Assembly: GCA_900553225.1 (NCBI GenBank)
Contig: USCV01000007.1
Location: 1-43,467, forward strand
DNA from: an uncultured Clostridium sp.
GTDB lineage: Bacteria > Bacillota > Clostridia > TANB77 > CAG-508
DNA length: 43,467 nucleotides
Reading direction: 5' to 3'
The position numbers and the translations under genes were made by a program. Shown here piece after piece: positions 9,353 to 17,204 of the stretch (the stretch's first letter is position 1; each line of letters opens with the position of its first letter). Under the pieces are notes generated by a model. It worked only from the letters and a program-made list of their open reading frames with translations, did no database searches and had not been told where the DNA came from.

Positions 9353-9500
9353 GTGTTTTACATAAAAATGTTAGCATAATATTACTATACAGTGTTTCAA
9401 ATGTTAGAATATTACAATATAAAAATTTTTTCATTTTTTAGTATTTAGGATTCAAAAACTCTTAAATATATTAAATAAATACACTTGACTTTGAATATTC

Positions 9501-9845
9501 TTATACAACAACTGAATCAATTCCACCTTTTAGTATATAAGTGTTTACATATCCTATCTTTTCTAAAATTCGTTTAGCTTTTATACTTCTTTTTTCTGTT
9601 TGGCAATACAAAATTATAATATCACTTTTATCGGCAACTCTATTTGTAATTTCTTTTGAAATATCATATACAGATATATTTATGGCACCTGGTAAATGTC
9701 CCTCATTAAATTCCTGCCTACTTCTTACATCTATTAACACTACATTTTGATTGTTTTTCATTATATTTATTGTTTCAGCATAAGAAAGTCCACTTGTTGC
9801 ACATCTATTGAACATTCTTATTATTTTTCTTAGTATTTTTTTCAC
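9501..9845 (-). CDS. Rhodanese-domain protein
   Basis: A single-domain rhodanese of about 114 residues. Key features are LIDVRSRQEFNEGHLPGAINI and the active-site loop beginning LYCQTEKRS, whose cysteine would carry the persulfide. Such proteins move sulfane sulfur or act in sulfide and stress metabolism. A basic, hydrophobic N-terminus (KKILRKIIRMF) may associate with the membrane. The GTG at 9845 has GAGG eight bases upstream; a GTG at 9854 would overlap that signal. It follows a terminator at 9858-9894 and so is separate from secDF. The physiological sulfur acceptor is unknown. Confidence 0.85.
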   Translation of the reverse strand: MKKILRKIIRMFNRCATSGLSYAETINIMKNNQNVVLIDVRSRQEFNEGHLPGAINISVYDISKEITNRVADKSDIIILYCQTEKRSIKAKRILEKIGYVNTYILKGGIDSVVV

Positions 9846-9857
9846 AATTTTCACCTC

Positions 9858-9894
9858 GAAAAAAGATATCTAGTATATTATATTCTAGATATCT
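9858..9894 (-). terminator. Terminator of the secD-secF transcript
   Basis: 10-bp stem AGATATCTAG/CTAGATATCT followed by TTTTTT on the minus strand, starting just after the secF stop. Confidence 0.85.
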
Positions 9895-9902
9895 CTTTTG
9901 GT

Positions 9903-10562
9903 TTACTCTTCTTCTTTAATTGATTTATCTTCTTTATTTATCTTTTCTTCTAAATTATTCATATTTTGGATATTTATCGCTATAATTGTTGCTATATAAA
10001 CTGTTAATCCTGCTGGAATTGTATATCTATTAATAGGGCATCTTGTAATAGCTAATACACTTAAAAATAGTAGTTCTGCAAGTATTAACATTCCTCCTGT
10101 TTGTAGTACAATTTTTACGCTTCCTAATTTATTATATCTAATTGCCATAACTGCAAGTATAATTAGTGTAGAAATTATTGTTGGTAACACATAGGGCTTA
10201 GCTAAATCCTTTAGTCTTAATTTTCCAACAGTAAAACTTGTAATTATATTACTAGTATCCTCAATTCCAAACTTCTCTCCAACCTTTTGTTTTAAACTTT
10301 CTATTTGTTCTTCAGAAACGCTTTTAGTTTTTACTAAAAACATATCATTAAATGATTCTATTTTAGTAACAGTTGTTTTCTGCTTACCAAATACATCTTT
10401 AACTATATTCATTATCTCTTTTATATCAGTTTCTTTTCCAACATATACTTGCAATTCTTGGTGTTCTTTATATATTATATCCACATTTAATCCAATAGTA
10501 GCTGTTATTATAGTTCCCACTATTATTATAACTGCTAGCGCTATATAAACTATTTTTTTCAT
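9903..10562 (-). CDS. secF: Divergent SecF-like protein translocase subunit
   Basis: About 219 residues, directly after secD with a 21-base gap. It has an N-terminal membrane helix, a short extracytoplasmic domain (GLNVDIIYKEHQEL aligns with the usual GIDFTGG region), and several C-terminal helices. SecF works with SecD to use the proton gradient for late steps of protein export. The usual INDTVVVFDRIREN block is replaced by TVYIATIIAINIQNMNN, so the conserved Asp and Arg are gone. The call rests on position, topology and weak similarity. Start ATG 10562 has GAGG nine bases upstream; another ATG six bases earlier is possible. The tail is acidic. Confidence 0.68.
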   Translation of the reverse strand: MKKIVYIALAVIIIVGTIITATIGLNVDIIYKEHQELQVYVGKETDIKEIMNIVKDVFGKQKTTVTKIESFNDMFLVKTKSVSEEQIESLKQKVGEKFGIEDTSNIITSFTVGKLRLKDLAKPYVLPTIISTLIILAVMAIRYNKLGSVKIVLQTGGMLILAELLFLSVLAITRCPINRYTIPAGLTVYIATIIAINIQNMNNLEEKINKEDKSIKEEE

Positions 10563-10583
10563 ATACATTTACCTCTTTTTCAA

Positions 10584-11946
10584 TTATTTATTTTCTGAAT
10601 CTATGATTAAAGCTTTAGTTATAATCATGTGATATATTATCATAAGCACAATAGAATAAAACATAACCATACCGAAACTTGCAACTTGTAGATATTTGCT
10701 AAATGAAAATACTACTGAAATAATTAGACATGGTAAGTATATCGTTAGCATTTTATATGCTATTTTATTAAACGCTTTTTCTTGTGTTTTTCTTAATTTT
10801 AATATCATCATAATAAATAAATAACTCATAACAACACTCAATATCATTGCAAGAACTCCTGATATTGTTAATACTACATTTGCATATCTTATAATGATTA
10901 ACAATGTTGCAATGTATCCGGACTAAGCCAATCATAGGTAGAAGTCCAGCTTTTTTATATTTAATTATAGCATAAATTATCAAAATAGCTAAAACTACAA
11001 TTCCAATTATAACAAAACTACGAACTGTCTCTGCATTAAATTCTGATTGTACATATAAATTTTTATCTATTTTATAAGTAATTGGTAAATTTTCTGTTTT
11101 CAATAATACAGCTAAATTTGAAGCTTGTGTTAAAGAATCTTGAAGGTCTTTACTTGTTGCAGTACTGCTTGTCCCACCCATTGTTAATTGTAATAATCCA
11201 TCTTTTATTTCTTCTGAGAAATAGGTTGACAATAGTGTTTCATCATCTAAAATAAGACTTATTTGCTTTTTAGTTTCATTTCCTTCTTCATCTGTTGTTG
11301 TTACATATGTTTTGCTAATTTCTTGTAATTTTTCTGTTCCTTCTTTATTAAATTGAATATTTATATAAACTACGTTTCCTGTAGATTGTGTACCATATCC
11401 AACTTTAACATCTTTTATTTTATCTCCATCTATTAAAATGTTAGATGTATCTTCACTATCTGTAATTTTAAAATTTCCAGTAACACTCATTTGTGAAACA
11501 ATTGTATCTGAATAGCTATTTTCTGGTATCGAGATATACATTTCTCCATTTTCTTCGTTTTCTCTTATTTCAAATTCTTTAACACCAGATAATTCTAGTC
11601 TTTTACAAATTATTTTCTTTGTTTTTTCATAATTTTCCTTGTTCAAAACTTCTTCTGAATTAATTGGTATCTCTTTTTTAGTATATTCCGATTTTTTGTC
11701 TTCCTGTATTGAACTTTCTTCTACTTTATTTCCTTCACTATCATAGTATTCAGTATTTACTGTACTATCTGGTTTTATTGTAAATACTCTTGAGCCCTTA
11801 AAATCATTTCCTAATTGATATTCTGGTAGTAAGTTTTTCATTCTATTTTTATCTTTCACGAAAATTCCTCCGAAAGATATTAAAGAGATTAATATAACCA
11901 CTAATATTGCTAATATTATTTTTAATGTTTTATTTTTTTTGCTCAC
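10584..11946 (-). CDS. secD: Divergent SecD translocase subunit, one +1 frameshift
   Basis: About 453 residues after one +1 shift. It has an N-terminal helix, a motif matching SecD LGLDLKGG (LGNDFKGSRVF), the P1 domain with KIICKRLELSGVKEFEIRE and ISIPEN, then C-terminal membrane helices. The shift is at codon 343 (10920-10917), where GTC CGG ATA is read GTC (C) GGA TAC; this joins GLLPMIGLV to YIATLLIIIRYANVVLTISG. Without it, all but the first of the C-terminal helices would be lost. The consensus GMAVDANVLIFER block is replaced by SVVMSYLFIMMIL, so the acidic residue is missing. GTG at 11946 has GGAGG seven bases upstream and is preferred to an ATG 36 bases earlier. Confidence 0.82.
10917..10920 (-). 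other. +1 recoding site CGGA in secD
   Basis: Incoming frame GTC CGG ATA; continuing frame GTC (C) GGA TAC ATT. Without the shift about 50 unrelated residues follow to a stop at 10768. Confidence 0.83.
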
Positions 11947-11962
11947 TTTTATTCCTCCTAAA

Positions 11963-12622
11963 CTATAATAATTTTGTATCATTGATTACTAATTCAAACC
12001 ATATTCCCAAATATTTTGCTGCGAATTTACTCATCATTGTTCTATCCATAAAAATTTCAAAGTAGTCTAAAACAGGTGCAATGTCTGTATCTATTGTTAA
12101 ATCTAGCACAACTTTTCTTTCTTCTTTTTTTATAATAAACTTTGAATTCGTAACTGCATAATTTACTTTATCATGTTTATCAAAAGTAGAAATATTTGTA
12201 TTTACTACTCTATCTCTATGGACATCTGATTTATCTGCAAGTATTAGTGCTGCTGATATATCGCTTACTGCGGTGCCTGTTTGTTCATCATGGTTTCCAA
12301 TTGCCATCATGATTTCTATTCTTTTTTCAACATCCATCCCCATGTCTTTTAATAATTCATAGGCAAGTATTGCTCCTGATTGTGCATGATCCACCCTGTT
12401 TACACAATTTCCTATATCGTGCATATATCCTGCAATTTTTGCAAGCTCTATTCTTTCTTGTGGATACCCTAGTGTCTCTAACACTTTTCCTGCTCTATAA
12501 GATACAATACTAATGTGTCTTGAAGAATGTTCTGTATAACCAAGTACATTGAGTTGTTTTTGTGAACTTTTAATTAACTCCTGAATTTCTAAATTGTTCT
12601 TTACATCTTGTAATGTTATCAT
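11963..12622 (-). CDS. HD-domain phosphohydrolase
   Basis: 219 residues from the ATG at 12622, which has GGAGG six bases upstream; a longer frame from 12664 lacks such a signal. The HD signature is clear: H31/H36 region, H68-D69 (MHDIGN), H79 and H111-D112 (GNHDEQTG). These metal ligands define a phosphohydrolase acting on nucleotides or related phosphoesters; no substrate can be named. It lies between the TIGR04086-type gene and secD, 17 bases before the secD start, and probably shares that transcript. The C-terminal domain (about 150-219) is beta-rich. Confidence 0.85.
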   Translation of the reverse strand: MITLQDVKNNLEIQELIKSSQKQLNVLGYTEHSSRHISIVSYRAGKVLETLGYPQERIELAKIAGYMHDIGNCVNRVDHAQSGAILAYELLKDMGMDVEKRIEIMMAIGNHDEQTGTAVSDISAALILADKSDVHRDRVVNTNISTFDKHDKVNYAVTNSKFIIKKEERKVVLDLTIDTDIAPVLDYFEIFMDRTMMSKFAAKYLGIWFELVINDTKLL

Positions 12623-12661
12623 ATAATTCCTCCATACATTTTTAAATTTTATATTAAAAAA

Positions 12662-12703
12662 CAAAAAATATCAACTGTTTTTGTAAAAAAGATTGATATT
12701 TTT
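12662..12703 (-). terminator. Terminator after the TIGR04086-type gene
   Basis: 11-bp stem AAAAATATCAA/TTGATATTTTT with a T-run on the minus strand. Its AT-rich stem is weak, so readthrough into the HD and secDF genes is possible. Confidence 0.6.
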
Positions 12704-12738
12704 CTTGCTTTTTTATTTTCTTATATTCTTCCTTCATT

Positions 12739-13128
12739 TTATGATAGGTTTACACCTGCAACCCCTCCTATCATTCCAGCAATCACAGCTCCGATTATCA
12801 TAATAATCGAATATACATTTAAGCTAAAACCAACTAATGATATACTAGATAAAATATATATGCTAATTATATAAATAATTCCGACGATTGCCCCATTTAT
12901 AATTCCTCTTTTTTTTATTTTTCTAGCACTAATATAACTACCTATTAGCAAGCTTATTAATGAGATTATAATTACAACTGAAGGTATGATATTTTCTTTA
13001 ACATTAGTGCATGTTAATATGCTTGCAAATATAATAAATCCTATAATTGAAATTATAAAAGCACACATGCTTCCTTTTAAAATCTTCATCATATTTGTTG
13101 TTAATTCTGATTGATTTGTTTTTTCCAT
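12739..13128 (-). CDS. TIGR04086-type membrane protein (YrzE-like)
   Basis: 129 residues with four predicted membrane helices. The features GSYISARKIKKRGIINGAIVG and the terminal GGVAGVN match the TIGR04086 family of Firmicute membrane proteins often found beside secDF, yajC or tgt. That is exactly this position (tgt upstream, secD downstream). The true start is ATG 13128: an upstream ATG at 13143 contains the AGGAGG itself. The function of the family is not established. Confidence 0.75.
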   Translation of the reverse strand: MEKTNQSELTTNMMKILKGSMCAFIISIIGFIIFASILTCTNVKENIIPSVVIIISLISLLIGSYISARKIKKRGIINGAIVGIIYIISIYILSSISLVGFSLNVYSIIMIIGAVIAGMIGGVAGVNLS

Positions 13129-13181
13129 ATTGTTCCTCCTCATTTAGTATGATTTTATGCTATTTATTTTTATATAGAACT

Positions 13182-13235
13182 AAAAAAGAAGCAAAACCCT
13201 AAAACTTTTATAATTATAGTTTATCGGTTTTGCTT
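13182..13235 (-). terminator. Terminator after the WG-repeat gene
   Basis: 10-bp stem AAGCAAAACC/GGTTTTGCTT followed by CTTTTTT on the minus strand, about 40 bases after the stop at 13273. Confidence 0.75.
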
Positions 13236-13272
13236 AAAAATAATACATTATTTTCAATTATTTGATATTTCA

Positions 13273-14784
13273 TTATTTATTATTAGTTGTGTTATTAGCT
13301 GTTGTATTATTAGTTGTATTGCCTCCTACAGTATTGTTATCTATAGTATTATTTACCGCATTGGTATTTGAGTTTGTTGTACTATTACTGTTTGTATTGT
13401 TCTGATTTTTACTGTCTTGTGCATTTGTTTTATTATTGCTATTTGTCTTTTCTAGCATTTCTAATATATTTACTGTTTGATTATTATATACCATGTAGTA
13501 TGTGTTTTTTCCACCGTTTGTTTCTGAATAAACTTGTTGCAAAGCAATTGGCACTAATGTTTTTCCTGAAGAGCTAATAATTCCGTACATTGAATCATTA
13601 TAAACAATAATTCCTTCTATTTCTGGAATCACTAATAAGTTATTTCCCTTTGCTTCTTTTGATGTCCCCTTTATATATCCTAATGCATCATACGATTTTT
13701 GAGTTATTTTATCTCCGTCTTTATTAATTAATTCCCATTTTTCTATTCCATTTTCAACCTTTTTACATGGAATACAATAATCATATAATATGTATTGATT
13801 TTTTATTTCATCATTAGGAAATTTACTTTTTTCTATTCCAATAGAATCATATTCTGGATAAATAACAACAGCTTGTTTTTCTCTATTAAATACACCAAAT
13901 TTGTTTTTATCATTCTTTACTAGATATAAATTCAACTCAGCATCAAGTTGCTGTATTGATGTATACTGTGGTTCAATGCTTTTGCCTCCTGAAGTAGATA
14001 TTATTCCTTGCTTTTTCTCTGGAGTAGTAACTATAAAATCTTGAGTACTTTCAACAAATTTTAACTCTGTATATTTAGTTCCTAGTACACTTTCTCCAGT
14101 ACTAATTTTATTAACTCCATATTGTCCGTCGTCACTTTTTATAATAATCATATCATATTTTAGTGCCTTTTTATTTGAAAAAGACATGTCTTTAGATGTA
14201 ATTACAGTATTATTTAATTTCTTTGCATATGTTTGTACTAAGTAATCTAAAGTTTGGATTTGTACTTGATTTTTACTGTTATTATAATAAAATTTAACAT
14301 TGAAGCCAATTTCTATTCCCAAAGGTGTTGTATATAACTTTCCATTTCTAGATATTACCTTTTTATCCAGATTAAAATATTCGTATACATTATCTGTTAT
14401 AACAACTTTATACATTTTTTGAGAATTCGCTTCATATCCTGCAACTTCGTCTACACTTTTTATATAATTTTTAGTAATATCTTCATCATATTCTTTATAT
14501 ACACCATTATTTATCTCATAATTAACTGAATTGTTTTTTAAAACATTAACTAGATCTTTAATAGATATGTATATTTCTCCATTATCGAAGTAAAATAAGT
14601 CAGATGAAAAACTTTGCGTCTTTCCATTTATAAAAAATTTGAATTGCTTTGATTGTAAATATGACAAATATCCTAATAGTGAGCCACCGATTACAAATAA
14701 TATTAACATACATATAATGATAATTTTTATCATTCTTGTATTTTTTTCTTTTTTTACGTCTAATTCGTTATCAATTAGATTCAT
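13273..14784 (-). CDS. Membrane-anchored WG-repeat protein with an Asn/Thr-rich tail
   Basis: 503 residues. Residues 20-45 form a signal-anchor helix; 50-190 resemble a stalk-type beta domain (FKFFINGKTQSF, IYISIKDLVNVL). Residues 200-430 contain degenerate WG-type repeats (YGVNKISTGE, QGIISTSGGK, FGVFNREKQA, WELINKDGDK, YGIISSSGKT). The last about 60 residues are almost only Asn, Thr, Ser and Gln. An extracytoplasmic binding or scaffold role is likely. It follows tgt by 12 bases and should be in the queA-tgt operon. The low-complexity tail could act as a wall-spanning or phase-separating segment; that part is inference. Confidence 0.75.
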   Translation of the reverse strand: MNLIDNELDVKKEKNTRMIKIIIICMLILFVIGGSLLGYLSYLQSKQFKFFINGKTQSFSSDLFYFDNGEIYISIKDLVNVLKNNSVNYEINNGVYKEYDEDITKNYIKSVDEVAGYEANSQKMYKVVITDNVYEYFNLDKKVISRNGKLYTTPLGIEIGFNVKFYYNNSKNQVQIQTLDYLVQTYAKKLNNTVITSKDMSFSNKKALKYDMIIIKSDDGQYGVNKISTGESVLGTKYTELKFVESTQDFIVTTPEKKQGIISTSGGKSIEPQYTSIQQLDAELNLYLVKNDKNKFGVFNREKQAVVIYPEYDSIGIEKSKFPNDEIKNQYILYDYCIPCKKVENGIEKWELINKDGDKITQKSYDALGYIKGTSKEAKGNNLLVIPEIEGIIVYNDSMYGIISSSGKTLVPIALQQVYSETNGGKNTYYMVYNNQTVNILEMLEKTNSNNKTNAQDSKNQNNTNSNSTTNSNTNAVNNTIDNNTVGGNTTNNTTANNTTNNK

Positions 14785-14796
14785 TTTATTTCCCCC

Positions 14797-15927
14797 TTAT
14801 TCTTTTGTATATCCATATTTTCTATAAAATTCATTTCTAAAGTTCAATAAATTATCATGCTCAATTTCTATTTTAACTCTTTCCATTAATTTCGTCAAGA
14901 ATCTCAAATTATGAATTGACAATAATCTTACTCCTAAAATTTCATTTGTTTTTACTAAATGTCTAATATATGCTCGCGTATAATTTTTACATGTATAGCA
15001 ATCACATTCAGAATCAAGTGGTCCCCAATCTCTTTCGTAAGTAGCATTTCTTACTACAACTTTTCCATTCCATGTCATTGCGGTACCATTTCTTGCTATT
15101 CTAGTTGGAAGAACGCAATCACACATATCAATACCTGCTATTGCCGCTTCAATTAAATAATCTGGTGTTCCAACTCCCATTAAATATCTAGGTTTATTTT
15201 TAGGCATTAGAGGAGTGGTATACTTTAAAATATCTATAAATTCATCTTTCGGCTCTCCAACACTTATTCCCCCGATTGCATATCCTGGTAAATCTAGGTC
15301 TATTAGTTCGTTAGCACTTTGTTTCCTTAAGTCTTTGTAAAATCCTCCTTGAATAATTCCAAATAGAGCTTGTTTATCGACTGTTTTATGTGCATTTTTA
15401 CATCTCTTAGCCCATCTTGTTGTTCTTTCCATAGATTGCTTTGTATATTCATAAGTTGATGGATATGGGCAACATTCATCAAATGCCATTATAATATCTG
15501 CGCCTAAATCTTCCTCTGTTTCCATTACTGATTCTGGTGAAAAGAAATGTTTACTTCCATCTAAATGAGATTTAAATTCTACTCCTTCTTCATGTATAGT
15601 TCTTAAATCTCCCAAACTAAAGACCTGAAACCCTCCACTATCTGTTAAAATTGGTCTATCCCAATTCATAAATTTATGAAGCCCACCTGCTTCTTTTACA
15701 AGTTTGCTCCCTGGTCTTAAATATAAATGATATGTGTTTGATAATATTATCTGAGCTTTAACCTCTTGTTTTAATTCTTCTGGAGTCATTGACTTTACTG
15801 TTGCCTGTGTTCCAACTGGCATAAATACCGGAGTTTGAATATCACCATGTGGAGTATGTATTACGCCTCTTCTTGCTCCTGTTTGTTTACACTCATGTAA
15901 TAATTCATATGTTACTGCTGGTTCCAT
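14797..15927 (-). CDS. tgt: tRNA-guanine transglycosylase
   Basis: 376 residues, full length. It exchanges guanine 34 for the queuosine precursor in tRNAs with GUN anticodons. Visible motifs: LTDSGGFQVFSL, FDECCPYP, the nucleophile region DMCDCVLPTRIARNG, and the zinc site CDCYTC with a downstream His in RAYIRHL. ATG 15927 has AGAGGT seven bases upstream. It is 32 bases after queA, the next enzyme of the same pathway, so both are in one operon from the promoter at 17030-17058. Confidence 0.97.
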   Translation of the reverse strand: MEPAVTYELLHECKQTGARRGVIHTPHGDIQTPVFMPVGTQATVKSMTPEELKQEVKAQIILSNTYHLYLRPGSKLVKEAGGLHKFMNWDRPILTDSGGFQVFSLGDLRTIHEEGVEFKSHLDGSKHFFSPESVMETEEDLGADIIMAFDECCPYPSTYEYTKQSMERTTRWAKRCKNAHKTVDKQALFGIIQGGFYKDLRKQSANELIDLDLPGYAIGGISVGEPKDEFIDILKYTTPLMPKNKPRYLMGVGTPDYLIEAAIAGIDMCDCVLPTRIARNGTAMTWNGKVVVRNATYERDWGPLDSECDCYTCKNYTRAYIRHLVKTNEILGVRLLSIHNLRFLTKLMERVKIEIEHDNLLNFRNEFYRKYGYTKE

Positions 15928-15959
15928 ATTTTATACCTCTCTTTTTCTAAAAATTGCTT

Positions 15960-16985
15960 TTAGTTAATAAACATTGCATCTCCAAAGCTAAAAAATCTAT
16001 ATTTATCTTTTACAGCCTCATTATATGCATTCATTATGAAGTCTTTTCCAGCCAATGCTGAAACAAGCATTAATAAAGTAGACTGTGGTAAATGGAAATT
16101 TGTAATTAATCCATCTATACATTTAAATTTATACCCTGGATAAATAAATATTTGAGTATCTCCTTCAACTTTTTTTACTAATCCAGTATTTTCATCTGCA
16201 ATTGTTTCTAATACTCTACAAGATGTTGTTCCGACAGCAATTACTCTTTTTCCTTCTTGTTTAGCTTTATTAATTTTGTCACAGTCTTCCTGTTTTATAT
16301 AAAAATGTTCTGAATGCATTTTATGTGCCTCTACCGTATCTTCTTTCACAGGCCTAAATGTTCCAATTCCAACATGTAATGTTACATTTGCAATTTGAAC
16401 ATTTTTTTCTTCAATTTTTTTTAACAGTTCAGGAGTGAAGTGAAGCCCTGCAGTTGGTGCAGCAGCAGATCCTTCATATTTTGCATATACAGTTTGGTAT
16501 CTATCTTTCTCCCTTAATTCCTCGTGTATATATGGTGGTAGTGGCATTAACCCTATTTCGTCTAATATTTCATTAAAAATTCCATTATAATGAAATTTAA
16601 CTTTTCTTGTTCCTCCTGGCATTATATCTAAAATTTCTGCTTTTAATAATCCATCTTTAAAAATCACTTTTGTTCCTATATGTAATTTATTGCCTGGTCT
16701 TACTATGCTTTCCCAAATATCGCCTTCAATATTGTTTAATAATAAAAACTCAACATTTGCTCCAGTTTCTTTTTTTCCATAAATTCTTGCAGGAATAACT
16801 TTAGTATTATTTCTAACCAAACAGTCACCTGGTTGTAGATAATCAATTATATCTTTAAAGACTCTATGTTCTATAGACTGATTTTTTCTGTTTAAAACCA
16901 TTAATCTAGATTCATCTCTTTTTTCTAATGGAACTTGTGCAATTAATTCCTCTGGCAAATTATAATTAAAATCTGATACTTTCAC
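15960..16985 (-). CDS. queA: S-adenosylmethionine:tRNA ribosyltransferase-isomerase
   Basis: 341 residues, the usual length. It transfers and isomerises the ribose of SAM onto preQ1 in tRNA to give epoxyqueuosine. Motifs are typical: YNLPEELIAQVPLEKRDESRLMVL at the start, LPPYI, GSAAAPTAGLHFT, HVGIGTFRPVKEDTVEAHKMHSE and TNFHLPQSTLLMLVSA. It is the first gene of the queA-tgt operon and lies 45 bases from a good promoter. Confidence 0.97.
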   Translation of the reverse strand: MKVSDFNYNLPEELIAQVPLEKRDESRLMVLNRKNQSIEHRVFKDIIDYLQPGDCLVRNNTKVIPARIYGKKETGANVEFLLLNNIEGDIWESIVRPGNKLHIGTKVIFKDGLLKAEILDIMPGGTRKVKFHYNGIFNEILDEIGLMPLPPYIHEELREKDRYQTVYAKYEGSAAAPTAGLHFTPELLKKIEEKNVQIANVTLHVGIGTFRPVKEDTVEAHKMHSEHFYIKQEDCDKINKAKQEGKRVIAVGTTSCRVLETIADENTGLVKKVEGDTQIFIYPGYKFKCIDGLITNFHLPQSTLLMLVSALAGKDFIMNAYNEAVKDKYRFFSFGDAMFIN

Positions 16986-17029
16986 TTTTATTCAACTTCC
17001 TCTTTATCTTTATTTTCTACAATATACTT

Positions 17030-17058
17030 ATTATACAGGATTTTAAAAGTCATTACAA
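17030..17058 (-). promoter_or_regulatory. Promoter of the queA-tgt operon
   Basis: The minus strand reads TTGTAA, 17 bases, TATAAT, 45 bases upstream of queA. The -35 is identical to that of dnaE. Confidence 0.75.
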
Positions 17059-17071
17059 GGAAAAATGTAAA

Positions 17072-17168
17072 AAAATGCGGGAGATAACATTTTTATAATT
17101 ATTACTAAGAATTTAAAAATATATTAATAATCTTAATAACAAATTAAATGTTCTCCACGCATTTTAAA
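17072..17168 (-). terminator. Long hairpin terminating ileS
   Basis: Imperfect inverted arms (AAAATGCG..GAGA..ACATTT and its complement) enclose an AT-rich inner fold and are followed by GCATTTTTTT on the minus strand. It lies 37 bases past the ileS stop. Confidence 0.6.
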
Positions 17169-17204
17169 TAATAACTAAATTTTAAAATTTCTATTATTAA
17201 ATAT

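Noticed and set aside
9334..9362. Inverted repeat TTTATGTAAA/TTTACATAAA as a terminator
   Set aside because: It overlaps a near-perfect promoter and has no T-run in the correct orientation.
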